A DNA stretch of 64,000 nt from CAVONV01 sp963697355 (lineage in GTDB: Bacteria; Acidobacteriota; Vicinamibacteria; Marinacidobacterales; DATDRI01): assembly GCA_963697355.1 (NCBI GenBank), contig CAVONV010000013.1, forward strand, positions 248,001-312,000, written 5' to 3'. Under the pieces are notes generated by a model. The model was given only the letters and a program-made list of their open reading frames with translations, searched no databases and was not told the DNA's origin. Below, piece after piece: positions 55,175 through 64,000 of the stretch. Each line of letters opens with the position of its first letter. Positions within the stretch are counted from its first letter, which is position 1. The position numbers and the translations under genes are program-made.

Positions 55175-56788
55175 TTATTGCGAGGAGGTCACCAGCACTC
55201 TCAGGTGGCCGCGTCGGTTGAGGCGACGAGTCACCTCGCGCGAGTTGTCATGGGCCGGTCGCGCTTCGCCGTAGCTAATCGTGCTCAAGCGGGACTCGGC
55301 AACGCCGGCGCGGATCAAATAATCCTTGACCGCATCCGACCTCCGGACACCGAGCGATAAGTTGTACTCCTCGGTACCGATGCTGCAGCAGTGCCCTTCG
55401 ATCTCGATCTTTAGATCAGAGTTCTCTTTGAGCTGGGCCGCGGCTTGATCGAGGATGCGCCGTGCCTCTTCGGTCAAGTCGTAGCGATCGAAGAGGAAGT
55501 GTACGTCCTCGAACTCGATGGCTTTGACGACCTTGCGATGGACGCGGATGTTGGTGGTGTCGGAGGCGGTTCCGCCTTGACCGTCGTCCACCGTGACCGT
55601 GACCGGGTAACTACCCTCGACACCCGTCGGGGCCGTCCAGGTCACTCGTGGGCCGGTGCCCGTGATCTTGCCGTCGGGAGCCCGCCAGGCGTAAGTCAGC
55701 GGGTCGCCGTCGGGGTCTTTGGCGTCGGCTGTAACCGTTGAGTCCGCCCCTTCCTCGACCTCGGAAGGATTCGCTTTCACGGTAACCGTGGGCGGCTTGT
55801 TCACCTTCGGCGGTGGCGGTGGCGGCGGGATGTACGCCCCACGAGTCCCGGGGTGGTAGCCAATGCTCATGTTGAAGCCGGATGCCGTCACGCCTTCTGC
55901 GGCCTGGTTGAGGTTCGAACGAATACTTGCGGTGACGAAGACACCGTTTTCCATCTGGTAGATGAGGCCTGCCAGAATGTCGACGGGATCCGTCTGGCTA
56001 TAGTCGGCGCCGTTATAAACCGATCCGGTCAGCTCCACGGTCCCGCGGATACTACCTTTGCGGGGGAAGTTGAAACCGAGGCCCCATTCGAAAGCATTGC
56101 CAACACTGAAATCGATGTCGCTGTCTTTGCCGTTGCCGCGGAAACCGACATAGTACGAAGAGCCGACTTTCTCTCCAAGATTCTTGGACAGGACGAGATG
56201 GCCGCCGCCGGACACGCCTCCGGTACCGAGGCCTTCGTCTCTGCTGGCCGTGGGTGCTTTGATGAAGCCCCGAACACCAAGTCCGATGGGATCCTGTTGC
56301 ATGGCCTCATCGGGGTACTCCGACATGATGTTGTACTTCAGACCAACGTAAATGTCACCGAAACCCGCTGACCAGCGCTTAGAGACCCGAGGGTCGTCGT
56401 TGAAGTACGGTGGTGGGTCTATGGCGATGAGAGAATCCTCGATATCCAGGGCCAAGATACGCCGCTGGAATTCCACGCGACCGAAGATCTCCAACTTGTC
56501 GGTGGCGCCGAAGGCGAAGGTGCCGGCAAGATTCGAGATGTCGAGGTTGAACGGATCACGGTCGATATTGTCGCGGAGAACACTCGCGGACCATTTACCC
56601 TTGAGCAGCGTATAGGCAGAGTAAACGTCGTAGTATCCCGTGTCACCCCAACGTGTGGCAATCGCCGACTCGGTCTCGTAATAGCCTCCCTGTTGCTCAG
56701 CAGCTTGCTCTTCTTGGCTGTATGCTAATCCTGAAATGCCTAGGAAGATTATTAGAGCCGTTGATAGGGCGCGCGTCCATGCATTCAT
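55175..56788 (-). CDS. Outer-membrane beta-barrel / PKD / OmpA-family protein
   Basis: 537 aa. Signal peptide ends at AYSQ. Residues about 30-325 form a beta-barrel-like region with alternating short strands (WSASVLRDNIDR, FGRVEFQRR, DIYVGLKYN). A Pro-rich linker PPPPPPP precedes a PKD-like domain (DPDGDPLTYAWRAPDGKI, VTVDDGQGG). The C-terminal OmpA/Pal peptidoglycan-binding domain has IEIEGHCCSIGTEEYNLSLG and RRSDAVKDYLIRAGV. Probably a porin tied to the wall. ATG 56788 has AAGGAGGG upstream. Confidence 0.88.
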   Translation of the reverse strand: MNAWTRALSTALIIFLGISGLAYSQEEQAAEQQGGYYETESAIATRWGDTGYYDVYSAYTLLKGKWSASVLRDNIDRDPFNLDISNLAGTFAFGATDKLEIFGRVEFQRRILALDIEDSLIAIDPPPYFNDDPRVSKRWSAGFGDIYVGLKYNIMSEYPDEAMQQDPIGLGVRGFIKAPTASRDEGLGTGGVSGGGHLVLSKNLGEKVGSSYYVGFRGNGKDSDIDFSVGNAFEWGLGFNFPRKGSIRGTVELTGSVYNGADYSQTDPVDILAGLIYQMENGVFVTASIRSNLNQAAEGVTASGFNMSIGYHPGTRGAYIPPPPPPPKVNKPPTVTVKANPSEVEEGADSTVTADAKDPDGDPLTYAWRAPDGKITGTGPRVTWTAPTGVEGSYPVTVTVDDGQGGTASDTTNIRVHRKVVKAIEFEDVHFLFDRYDLTEEARRILDQAAAQLKENSDLKIEIEGHCCSIGTEEYNLSLGVRRSDAVKDYLIRAGVAESRLSTISYGEARPAHDNSREVTRRLNRRGHLRVLVTSSQ

Positions 56789-56970
56789 CAAGACACCCTC
56801 CTTGACTTTCTTCGCAAACGGTCAAAGTGGATGGCGCTCATCCACTTCACCGGAACGACCCCATCCTTGCTGGGGCCCAAAATGGTAACTTCAACCGCAA
56901 ACTATACAGACTAATTCAATTTGAGTCAATGATTTCAGGCGAGTTTCGGTGCTGTTTGGTTCTATGAATA

Positions 56971-57750
56971 TTAGTCCGTCTCGCTAAGATTATTGCCGTC
57001 CTCCGATTCGGTTTCTCGTTTTTTTCCAAATACCGCAGCGATGCCGATGGAGAGAATGTAGAGCCCGATCATCGGAAACGCGAGCAAGCTCTGGGTGACC
57101 ACGTCGGGAGTCGGCGTAATGATAGCGGCAATGACAAAGATGATGAGGACAGCGTATTTGAACTTGGCCCACAAAAATCGCGGGGTAACGATCCCAAGCC
57201 GAGAGAGAAGGAACGTCAGTGTGGGAATTTCGAACACGAGCCCCATTCCCAAGATGAACTTGCTATAAAAAGAGAAAACGGCCGAGACCGTGAGAAGGAT
57301 TTCGATACTCTCTCCGCCGAACGTGGTCAGGAAGTGAGCGGCATAGGGAAAAACGATGTAGTGCCCGAACGCGGCACCCCCCAGAAAGAAGAACGTTCCC
57401 AAAAAGATGAACGGGATGGCGAAGTGCCTTTCCTTGGGATAGAGGCCGGGAGCCACGAAGAGCCACACTTGAGTCAATATCATGGGTGATGCGACGAATA
57501 TGGCTGCGAAGAAGGACATCTTCAAGTAGAGCATGAAGATCTCCGGTACGGCGGTGGCGATGAGCTGTCCACCCTCCGGCAACGCTTCTCGGAGCGGTTG
57601 CATCAAGAAGTCGAATATTCGTTGGGCGAAGGTAAAACACAGCGCAAAGGTCACAACGAGAGTCAGGACCGATGCGATGATCCGACGGCGCAGCTCATCC
57701 AGGTGATCGAGGAACGTCATCTTGTCAGGCGGGGGTTTCTTCTGGGGCAT
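56971..57750 (-). CDS. tatC: Sec-independent (Tat) translocase TatC
   Basis: 259 aa, six membrane helices. MTFLDHLDELRRRIIASVL is the conserved cytoplasmic N-terminus with the E/LR twin-Arg-peptide binding area; PMILTQVWLFVAPGLYPKERH and FILGMGLVFEIPTL follow. Exports folded proteins with tatA, which lies directly upstream (11-nt gap). Confidence 0.95.
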   Translation of the reverse strand: MPQKKPPPDKMTFLDHLDELRRRIIASVLTLVVTFALCFTFAQRIFDFLMQPLREALPEGGQLIATAVPEIFMLYLKMSFFAAIFVASPMILTQVWLFVAPGLYPKERHFAIPFIFLGTFFFLGGAAFGHYIVFPYAAHFLTTFGGESIEILLTVSAVFSFYSKFILGMGLVFEIPTLTFLLSRLGIVTPRFLWAKFKYAVLIIFVIAAIITPTPDVVTQSLLAFPMIGLYILSIGIAAVFGKKRETESEDGNNLSETD

Positions 57751-57761
57751 CAGGCCCTTGA

Positions 57762-58028
57762 CTAGCTTTCTCCGCCCTCGTTCGGCTCCTTTGACGGCTT
57801 CTCCGCCGTATCGGAGGGGCTGGTGTTTTTGTCCGGAGTCGCTTCGCGGGTTTCTTCTACCCGGATCTCGTCTTCCAACGTGCTGCGCAGATCGTTCGAG
57901 GCTCGTTTGAATTCGGCGAGGCTTCGGCCGAGAGATTTGCCCAGTTGCGGGAGCTTTCTAGGCCCGAAGACAATCAAGGCAATAACGAAAATAATGATGA
58001 GCTCGGGCATTCCTATAGGGCCAAACAT
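57762..58028 (-). CDS. tatA: Tat translocase subunit TatA
   Basis: 88 aa. Short N-terminal helix MPELIIIFVIALIVFG, then the hinge GPRKLPQLGKSLGRSLAEFKRA amphipathic helix and a charged tail. Pore subunit of the Tat system, cotranscribed with tatC. Acidobacterial TatA proteins often look like this. Confidence 0.95.
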   Translation of the reverse strand: MFGPIGMPELIIIFVIALIVFGPRKLPQLGKSLGRSLAEFKRASNDLRSTLEDEIRVEETREATPDKNTSPSDTAEKPSKEPNEGGES

Positions 58029-58115
58029 CTGGTGCCTCCTGTCTTCTCTCGACAGAGATTATAGGATGAGGGGTCTCCAAAAACAAAGCGTGCAAGGTAT
58101 TACAATTCCTTATAC

Positions 58116-58144
58116 TTGGAAGAACTCGGTTGTTACGATAGAAT
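58116..58144 (+). promoter_or_regulatory. Sigma-70-type promoter of ctpA
   Basis: TTGGAA (58116-58121), 17-nt spacer, TAGAAT (58139-58144), giving a start near 58151 and a leader of about 52 nt to ATG 58203. The box lies in the 174-nt divergent gap between tatA and ctpA. Confidence 0.6.
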
Positions 58145-58202
58145 TAGAACAGGGTTGATTCCCTGTACTGCGTAAAAACCTGCAGAAAGAGGCTAGGGTT
58201 CA

Positions 58203-59862
58203 ATGAGAAAGCCTGTTGTTGCCGTTGTTGTGTGTTTCGTTCTCACGGGTTCATTGCTCGGAGGACTCTTGGGACGCCGCGCCCAAGCGACGGCCGACGA
58301 GTATTCCCGGTTCCTGCGTCGTTACACGGACGTGCTACGCATCGTGGAGAGAGAATACGTCAAGGACGTCGAGCCGAAGCGACTCGTTCATGCGTCGATT
58401 CGGGGCATGCTCCGAACGCTGGACCCCCACTCGAATTTCTTGGCGCGTCGTGAATACACACAGCTTCAAGAACGGCAAAAGGGCAGCTACTACGGCTTGG
58501 GCATCTCGGTCCAGATGATCGAGGGTAATCTCACCGTGGTGTCACCCTTCGAGGGGACCCCGGCTTACCGTCTCGGCATCCGGTCTGGTGACATTATTTC
58601 CAAGATCGAAGGGGAAGAGACACGAGGAATCGAAGTCGACGATGCCGTCAAGCGTCTGAGGGGGGCGAAGGGGAGCAAGGTAACGATCTCGATCACTCGA
58701 ATCGGCTATGACCAGGCCCTCGATTTCACCATTGTACGTGACGAGATCAAACTGAGAAGCGTCCCCTATGCCTTCAAGCTCTCCAGCGGACCCGGCTATC
58801 TGCGGATATCTGATTTTACTGAGACGACGGAGAGCGAACTGGAAGAAGGTATCCAACAACTCAAACAGCAAGGCATCGAAAGCCTCATTCTCGATCTTCG
58901 CAACAATCCCGGAGGCCTGCTCGACCAAGCAGTGTCCGTTTCCAACAAATTCCTAAACAAGGGCTCTAAGATCGTTTCGACCCGGGGACGCACTCAAGGA
59001 TCCGATCAAGACTTTTTCGCTTCCCGCCAAGCGACCCACGCCGACCTGCCGATCGTTGTACTCGTGAATTCGGGCAGTGCCTCGGCATCTGAAATTGTGG
59101 CCGGTGCCATCCAGGACCACGATAGGGGACTCATCGTTGGAGAAACCACCTTCGGGAAAGGTCTCGTCCAATCGATTTATCGAATCAGCGAGGGCAACGG
59201 GCTCGCATTGACGACCGCGAAGTACTTCACACCCAGTGGCCGAAGCATCCAACGGGACTATTCGGGCTCCATTGATGATTATTACTTCGCAGCGCAGCGC
59301 TCCGACGAAATGCCGGAGCCTCATGGCGAGTTGAAGCACACCGATGCGGGCCGGGAAGTCTATGGCGGGGGAGGAATCGCTCCCGACATCTCAGCCATTT
59401 ATCCGCGCCCTCCCAAGGCTATTTTGGCCTTGAGTAGCCGCAGCGCTTTTGTCGAATACGCCGCCTTCTATGCGTCTAAGAACGGGCGGACTCGAGATAC
59501 GGCTGGTGCCGGGGTCGTGCCGGAAGAGATCAGGACGGCTCGATCGGATGATGTGCGGCTCATCGACAGGAGTTTCCAGGTTGATGACGCCGTGTTCGAG
59601 CACTTCTTCCAGTTCTTGACCAGTGAGGAGATTCCCTACTCCAAGAAGGAGCTTTTGGAGAACAGAGACCAGCTCGCGATCAAGAATCAAAGCAGAGATC
59701 TTCTGGTCCATTTGGGGAGCAGAAGCGAGACAACGGGTGTTCATCTCGGAGGATCCTCAGGTCCAAGAAGCGGTTAAAGCCATACCAGACGCGGCGGATT
59801 TGATGAAGGACCCCAGGGCTTACCTCACCCGCTTGGCGAGTCGAGACAAAGAGGGACTCTAG
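58203..59862 (+). CDS. ctpA: C-terminal processing protease, S41 (one frameshift near the end)
   Basis: 552 aa after repair. Signal-like N-terminus, PDZ domain (SYYGLGISVQMIEGNLTVVSP, RLGIRSGDIISKIEGEE), then the S41 catalytic domain: LILDLRNNPGGLLDQAVSV, VLVNSGSASASEIVAGAIQDH (nucleophile Ser) and TFGKGLVQSIY (Lys). Near 59721 the frame breaks in GGGAGC-A-GAAGCG; removing one A restores SEARQRVFISEDPQVQEAVKAI, the usual C-terminus, and ends at 59862. Degrades or trims periplasmic proteins. Confidence 0.9.
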
Positions 59863-60006
59863 TCGTTCCCTTGACCTCGGCGAGAAAAAGCCTCTCCCAA
59901 CACCTACTTGTTCAGAGTACTAGATCCGGGGTGTGCTTTCTGCTAACATACCACGGGTTGTATGATTCCAACTTACAGAATGGATTGATTTAAGGCGAGG
60001 TGACCT

Positions 60007-61308
60007 ATGGGACGTTCGCGCACATCCCTTTTATCTGCGGCGGCTGCTGTGCTGATAGTAGCTGCATCTTTTGCAGGAGCTCAAACCTTTCAAGACGAGC
60101 TGGCCAACTTACACAGTCCGAATGCGAAAACGCGGATCGCGGCAGCCAAGACTCTGGGTAAATCTCAACGCCCGGAGGCCATATCACCATTGATCGAGGC
60201 CATGCGAGATCCAGAAGTCAAAGTTCGCAAGACCGTTGTTGCCTCTTTGAGGATGTATCGCAATGTCGCAACCACGGACGGGCTGCTGGTCGGCCTTTCG
60301 GATGAGGATAAGACGGTCCGCAGTGACTCCATCGACGGCGTCATCGAGCTCTACGTCTCCGATGAGAAGCCGCGACCGGTTCTAGGTCTCTTCATGGGAG
60401 AGACGCGGCCGGACACCGCCGAGCAGGTGACTCCACCAGAAGAAAAGGTCATAAAGGCGCTCGAGACGCGTCTCGGCGACGAGGAGCCTTCTATTCGCCA
60501 ACGGGCAGCCTACACACTCGGAGTACTTCAATCGGAAGGTTCGGTTGCCGCGCTGGTGCGGGCAATGCCCGATACGGTCCAATCGGTCAGAACGGAAGTC
60601 ATTGTCGCTCTTGGTCGCGTCGGTACTGATTCGGCGGGGCAGGCCCTGGTGCGGGCTCTAGCGGACTCATCGAGCGAGACCCGACAGCATGCGATTGATG
60701 CCTTGGGCCACATGAAGTACATGCCGTCGGCTGGGGCATTGTTGGGTGTCTATGAGTCGGAGAAGGGCAAGGCTATGAGTGACCGGGCGCTTTCGGCGTT
60801 AGCCTATATGGGCGCTCCTGAAGCTCGCGGGGTGTTTTTTCAGAACCTCACTAACCCCAGTGTGGTTCGGAGAAGATACGCCGTTGGAGGATTGGGCCGT
60901 TTGGACGACACCAACTTGCTTCAAGGAATGACCAAGGACTTTCTTCGTGAGCCGGATGAATCGGTCCAGCTGGCTTATTGCTACGCGATTGCTCGCTTGG
61001 GGCGACCGGAGTTCATCGATCGACTGGCTTTGAGCCTTTCCAAGATCGATATGAGGGATCAGGCTCGAAAGTACTTGGTGGAGTTAGGAAGCCCGTTTTT
61101 GACGGAGTTCGTGCCCTATTTGTCCGATCCAGCCACGGATGTGAAAAAGGGAATGGTCGAAGTTCTGATGGAAATTGGAGACCCCATCGCCATACCTTAC
61201 ATCGAGCCTCTCTTGATGGATACCGACACCAAGGTGGCGGATCTCGCGAACCGTGCCCTTGCCCGGTTGCGTAGGTCTCAGATGACGGCGTCCATTGATT
61301 CAAAGTAA
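60007..61308 (+). CDS. Exported HEAT-repeat protein
   Basis: 433 aa. Signal peptide ends FAGAQ. From about residue 30 there are eight or so HEAT/PBS-lyase-like repeats (IAAAKTLGKSQRPEAISPLIEAM, IRQRAAYTLGVLQSEGSVAALVRAM, ALGRVGTDSAGQALVRAL). These form a helical scaffold. SD AGGCGAGGTGA is upstream of ATG. Followed by the TPR lipoprotein at 11 nt. Function unknown. Confidence 0.82.
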   Translation: MGRSRTSLLSAAAAVLIVAASFAGAQTFQDELANLHSPNAKTRIAAAKTLGKSQRPEAISPLIEAMRDPEVKVRKTVVASLRMYRNVATTDGLLVGLSDEDKTVRSDSIDGVIELYVSDEKPRPVLGLFMGETRPDTAEQVTPPEEKVIKALETRLGDEEPSIRQRAAYTLGVLQSEGSVAALVRAMPDTVQSVRTEVIVALGRVGTDSAGQALVRALADSSSETRQHAIDALGHMKYMPSAGALLGVYESEKGKAMSDRALSALAYMGAPEARGVFFQNLTNPSVVRRRYAVGGLGRLDDTNLLQGMTKDFLREPDESVQLAYCYAIARLGRPEFIDRLALSLSKIDMRDQARKYLVELGSPFLTEFVPYLSDPATDVKKGMVEVLMEIGDPIAIPYIEPLLMDTDTKVADLANRALARLRRSQMTASIDSK

Positions 61309-61319
61309 GGAGTCGCAGA

Positions 61320-62222
61320 ATGAGAAGGGTCGGGTTCCTTATGGCCCTCATGGCCTGTGGGTTGAATCCCGCTTGTGACCAAGTCGACGCTCTCAAAGCA
61401 AAGCTGTTTGGCACGGGGGATTCGGCGAATCAAGAACCGGCGGCGCTGACCGAAGCCAAGGCTTTCCTCGAGGCCGGCCAGTTGGACGACGCTATTCAAC
61501 GACTCGAGCAATTCACGCAATCGGATCCCGCTTCAGCCCAAGGCCATTACTACCTCGGCCTTTGTTACCTGGAGGCCGCGGGAAAAGAAGCCGATCCCTC
61601 CACGCCTCTGACAGAGACGGAAGAGAAGAGTCGTGACGCTTTCCAAAGAGCTCTCTCGCTCAATCCGCGACACGCGCTGGCATCCGTCGGGCTCGGCGAT
61701 CTCTGGGCTAGACGTGCGTCGTCGCGCCGCCGTCGGAAAGTGGACCCGGCCGAAGATCCAAACCGGCTTAGTTTGGAAGCGTACCAGAAAGCCGTGACGA
61801 TTGACCCCATGCTTCCTGAGGCTCAGCTTCACTACGCTCGCTTTCTGGATCGAACGGGCCAACTCGAGGAAGCTGACCAGGCCTATAGGGCGGCCGCGGA
61901 AGCTGCTGCCGTCATCCCCGAAAAAGCGCCTGACTATTACATGACCTACGGCCGGTTTTTGGCCGGACGGAAAGGTCGACTGCAGGATGCCATCGATCAG
62001 TACGAGCTTGCGCAAATGTTCCGGGAGGATGACCTCGAGATCCAACGAGAGATCGCCGTTGTGCGGGCAAGGATGGGGCAGGAGTATTTCAACAACGAGC
62101 AGTATTCGCTCGCTGAGCAAGCCCTCAGTGCCGCCTATGAATTGTTCCCCGACAAGAACGACCCAGAGGCACAAAAGGCCGCATCGACCCTCCAGAAGCT
62201 TCGAGGTATCCGTCGGAGGTGA
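61320..62222 (+). CDS. TPR lipoprotein
   Basis: 300 aa. Lipobox-like NPAC (residues 16-19) then CDQVDALKAKLFG. TPR units: AKAFLEAGQLDDAIQRLEQF, GHYYLGLCYLEAAGKEA, LHYARFLDRTGQLEEADQAYRAA, and one near the end. SD AAGGAG at ATG 61320. In an operon with the HEAT gene. Probably an envelope scaffold; role unknown. Confidence 0.75.
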   Translation: MRRVGFLMALMACGLNPACDQVDALKAKLFGTGDSANQEPAALTEAKAFLEAGQLDDAIQRLEQFTQSDPASAQGHYYLGLCYLEAAGKEADPSTPLTETEEKSRDAFQRALSLNPRHALASVGLGDLWARRASSRRRRKVDPAEDPNRLSLEAYQKAVTIDPMLPEAQLHYARFLDRTGQLEEADQAYRAAAEAAAVIPEKAPDYYMTYGRFLAGRKGRLQDAIDQYELAQMFREDDLEIQREIAVVRARMGQEYFNNEQYSLAEQALSAAYELFPDKNDPEAQKAASTLQKLRGIRRR

Positions 62223-62371
62223 AACTGTGAGGGGCCTCACAGTTTAGGGCAAATCGGGCACAATTTTCCTCAAAAGACACTTGCGCGTGGCCAGTAAATG
62301 GTGCTACCAATGACGTAGGAGCTTTGGATTCTATTGACACCGGGAACCTCCGGACAGGGTGGAGCTTGACA

Positions 62372-63760
62372 ATGCGCATCTCTACTTCTATATGCATTTT
62401 GTTCCTCTTGACGGCCGCACTGGTGGCCGTGCCTGCCACGGCCGATAGTCTGAAAGAGGATATGAGTTGGACGAGTGTGACGAAAGAGGGCTACTCACTT
62501 GTCTTTGGCCGCCTCGCGGGACGCTTCGACGGAACAGATTTTCGTGATCGCAATCTCGAGCTTCGCCGCATGGACGACGGAAAAAAATTTGATGTGTCGG
62601 TTGGAGAAGGCCTTGGTTATTTCGAAGCCGTCTTGCCACCTGGGCACTATGAGATCAAGGCTGTCGAAGCCACCTATTCTCCCCTTGGCCGCCCTATCAA
62701 TCCCCTGCGGTACCGTCCTGTACGTCAGAGGTATGGGGTGAGTCCTAAACCGTCGGAGATGACCAAACAACCTTCGATCCACATTCCCAGAGATCGCCCC
62801 GTCTACGTTGGAACGGTCCATGTCGACAACGATCCCGACGGAATCGTGTATCGCGGCCACTACATCCGTATCGTGAACGATTTCGATGAGGCGTTCGAGC
62901 GTTTGGCGAAGCAGTTTCCCAAGTTTGCCAACAGTCTGACGGCGTCCGAGATTGCACCTGCTCGACATTTCATATTGAAGCCGCAGCAACCCGACTCTCC
63001 GTTGGATATCGCCGAAGTCGAAGACCCCATCAGAAGGACTCGTGAGTATATCTCCGAAGGCAAGTATCAGCAGGCGATCAATTGGCTGAACACTTACATG
63101 CCCGTCTCAGACCAGGAGCGAAACGAAGCTCGCCTTCTCATTGGAGAGGCTTACTTGGGCGATGGCAAGTACCCGGAGGCCATTCAAAAGTTGGGAGACG
63201 TCCTAGAGGCGAACCCGGAGAACCTTCGCGCTCTAAGGTTGTTGGCGCGTGCCCATCTTTACCATAATGACCTTGATGATGCGATAAACCTCTATGGTGC
63301 TCTTTCAGACGAGCTCCCAGGCGATGCTGAGGCCAACCTCAACATGGGTTACTTGTATGCCTTACGAGACGAACCGATTCGCTCGACGGAGGCATTCAAC
63401 TCGGCTTTCCGGTACGACAATGATTATCTTCTGCACGACCTGGGTCCATTTGCCGGCGCGATGCGGGCCGTGAGAGACCAGTCCTTGGAATACACACCGG
63501 CTCGGGTCGTTCGTCAGAGAGTGAGACCTCCAAGAGATTTCGAGTCTCGGCGGTCGGGGAGTGCCGGAGGCGTGGCGCTCGTGATCGACCACAATGGGAA
63601 GGTCGTCGCTGCTCAACTATCGCCGAGAAGTGGAGACTCGCTTCAGGCCATGATGCTTGCCATGCTCCGTGCCACTTTCAAGCCTGCATCTCTGAACGGT
63701 GTGTCCGTCCCTTCGATTCTTTTAATGGGCGGGGGGACCGGTGGTGGCTCCGGACAATAG
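62372..63760 (+). CDS. Exported TPR protein with TonB-like C-terminal segment
   Basis: 462 aa. Signal peptide MRISTSICILFLLTAALVAVPATADS. A beta-rich N-terminal region (30-210) precedes TPR units from about 240 (YQQAINWLNTYMP, YPEAIQKLGDVLEANPENLRAL, DLDDAINLYGALSDELPGD). The last 60 residues (GVALVIDHNGKVVAAQLSPRSGDSLQAMMLAMLRATFKPA) resemble the TonB C-terminal pattern of strand-helix-strand. ATG 62372 is chosen at the leader. Function unknown. Confidence 0.72.
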   Translation: MRISTSICILFLLTAALVAVPATADSLKEDMSWTSVTKEGYSLVFGRLAGRFDGTDFRDRNLELRRMDDGKKFDVSVGEGLGYFEAVLPPGHYEIKAVEATYSPLGRPINPLRYRPVRQRYGVSPKPSEMTKQPSIHIPRDRPVYVGTVHVDNDPDGIVYRGHYIRIVNDFDEAFERLAKQFPKFANSLTASEIAPARHFILKPQQPDSPLDIAEVEDPIRRTREYISEGKYQQAINWLNTYMPVSDQERNEARLLIGEAYLGDGKYPEAIQKLGDVLEANPENLRALRLLARAHLYHNDLDDAINLYGALSDELPGDAEANLNMGYLYALRDEPIRSTEAFNSAFRYDNDYLLHDLGPFAGAMRAVRDQSLEYTPARVVRQRVRPPRDFESRRSGSAGGVALVIDHNGKVVAAQLSPRSGDSLQAMMLAMLRATFKPASLNGVSVPSILLMGGGTGGGSGQ

Positions 63761-63871
63761 ACAGGAGGTCTGGGTTTTTAACGCTACGCGAACGCTCGAC
63801 GAATCGGTCTGCGCCTCTCCCGGGCGCGAGATGAGAAGCCGTCGTCAGATGGCTCGCCGCGGAATCGTGGC

Positions 63872-63901
63872 TTGACAGAATCACGCAAATCCTGCTACCA
63901 T
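63872..63901 (+). promoter_or_regulatory. Candidate sigma-70 promoter at the right edge
   Basis: TTGACA (63872-63877), 18-nt spacer, TACCAT (63896-63901), pointing out of the window. The gap 63761-64000 has no gene in view; AAAGGAG at the very end suggests a start codon just beyond base 64000. Confidence 0.55.
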
Positions 63902-64000
63902 GTAACTTACATCGGTACTTCGTTCCGTACTTCATATTGTTATTTTTAACCAGTCGTCGCTTCGAAAAAACAGTTTCCGCAGATCTTTCAACAAAAGGAG

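Noticed and set aside
59935..63901. A shared TGCTAnCAT-like extended -10 motif before the genes at 60007 and 62372 and at the right edge
   Set aside because: Only three loose matches, and two lack a convincing -35 box; too weak for a separate claim.

Overview
Organism. About 56% G+C by eye, compact, with operons on both strands. The gene set suits a Gram-negative, free-living bacterium: an OmpA-type outer-membrane protein, Tat translocase, type IVa pilus, menaquinone/ubiquinone methyltransferase and many lipoprotein-like secreted proteins. The prepilin style, the HEAT/TPR lipoproteins and the many GT-C and alkaline-phosphatase-superfamily genes suggest Acidobacteriota or a close relative. That is inference; there is no rRNA or ribosomal-protein marker here.

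Layout. (a) 1-3.9 kb: the 3' part of a PilR-like sigma-54 response regulator, then a tight rhodanese / MauE-like / DCC-thioredoxin / deiminase-fold run. (b) 4.0-10.05 kb, minus strand: a five-gene phosphonate cluster of a TagB-like polyolphosphate transferase, a cytidylyltransferase-PEP mutase fusion, an alkaline-phosphatase-superfamily protein, phosphonopyruvate decarboxylase and phosphonoacetaldehyde reductase. (c) 10.1-29.5 kb: surface-glycan genes, including GT-C and GT2 glycosyltransferases, four more alkaline-phosphatase-superfamily proteins (one fused to PASTA domains), a PhnD-like lipoprotein, sulfotransferase, NeuD-type acetyltransferase, DegT aminotransferase and methyltransferase. 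(d) 29.7-30.0 kb: a large GGGCAR hexamer array. (e) 30.2-49 kb: a type IV pilus region with a near-consensus sigma-54 promoter, tandem major-pilin genes, ABC exporter, prepilin peptidase, histidine kinase, minor pilins, PilY1, an NtrC-type activator, and zinc-ribbon/TPR proteins. (f) 49-64 kb: cyclic-2,3-diphosphoglycerate-synthetase-like GTPase plus argF, ubiE, aroB, pcm, an OmpA porin-like protein, tatC, tatA, a ctpA-type protease, and HEAT and TPR proteins.

How it fits together. Region (b) encodes PEP -> phosphonopyruvate -> phosphonoacetaldehyde -> 2-hydroxyethylphosphonate, a fused CTP-dependent activating domain, and a CDP-glycerol-type transferase that could attach the activated phosphonate to a glycan. 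The threonine-nucleophile alkaline-phosphatase-like proteins in region (c) could be outer-face phospho- or phosphonotransferases or hydrolases acting on the same polymer. This is the best candidate for a coherent, little-described system in the window.

Cautions. Five genes (sigma-54 regulator, alcohol dehydrogenase, phosphonopyruvate decarboxylase with three breaks, one alkaline-phosphatase-like gene, ctpA) carry seven frame breaks, each repaired by removing one base. This looks more like residual sequencing insertions than decay. Intergenic gaps carry a degenerate 8-bp tandem repeat (consensus close to CTYGAGTA), mostly at 3' ends of genes. No tRNA, rRNA, CRISPR or insertion-sequence transposase was found.
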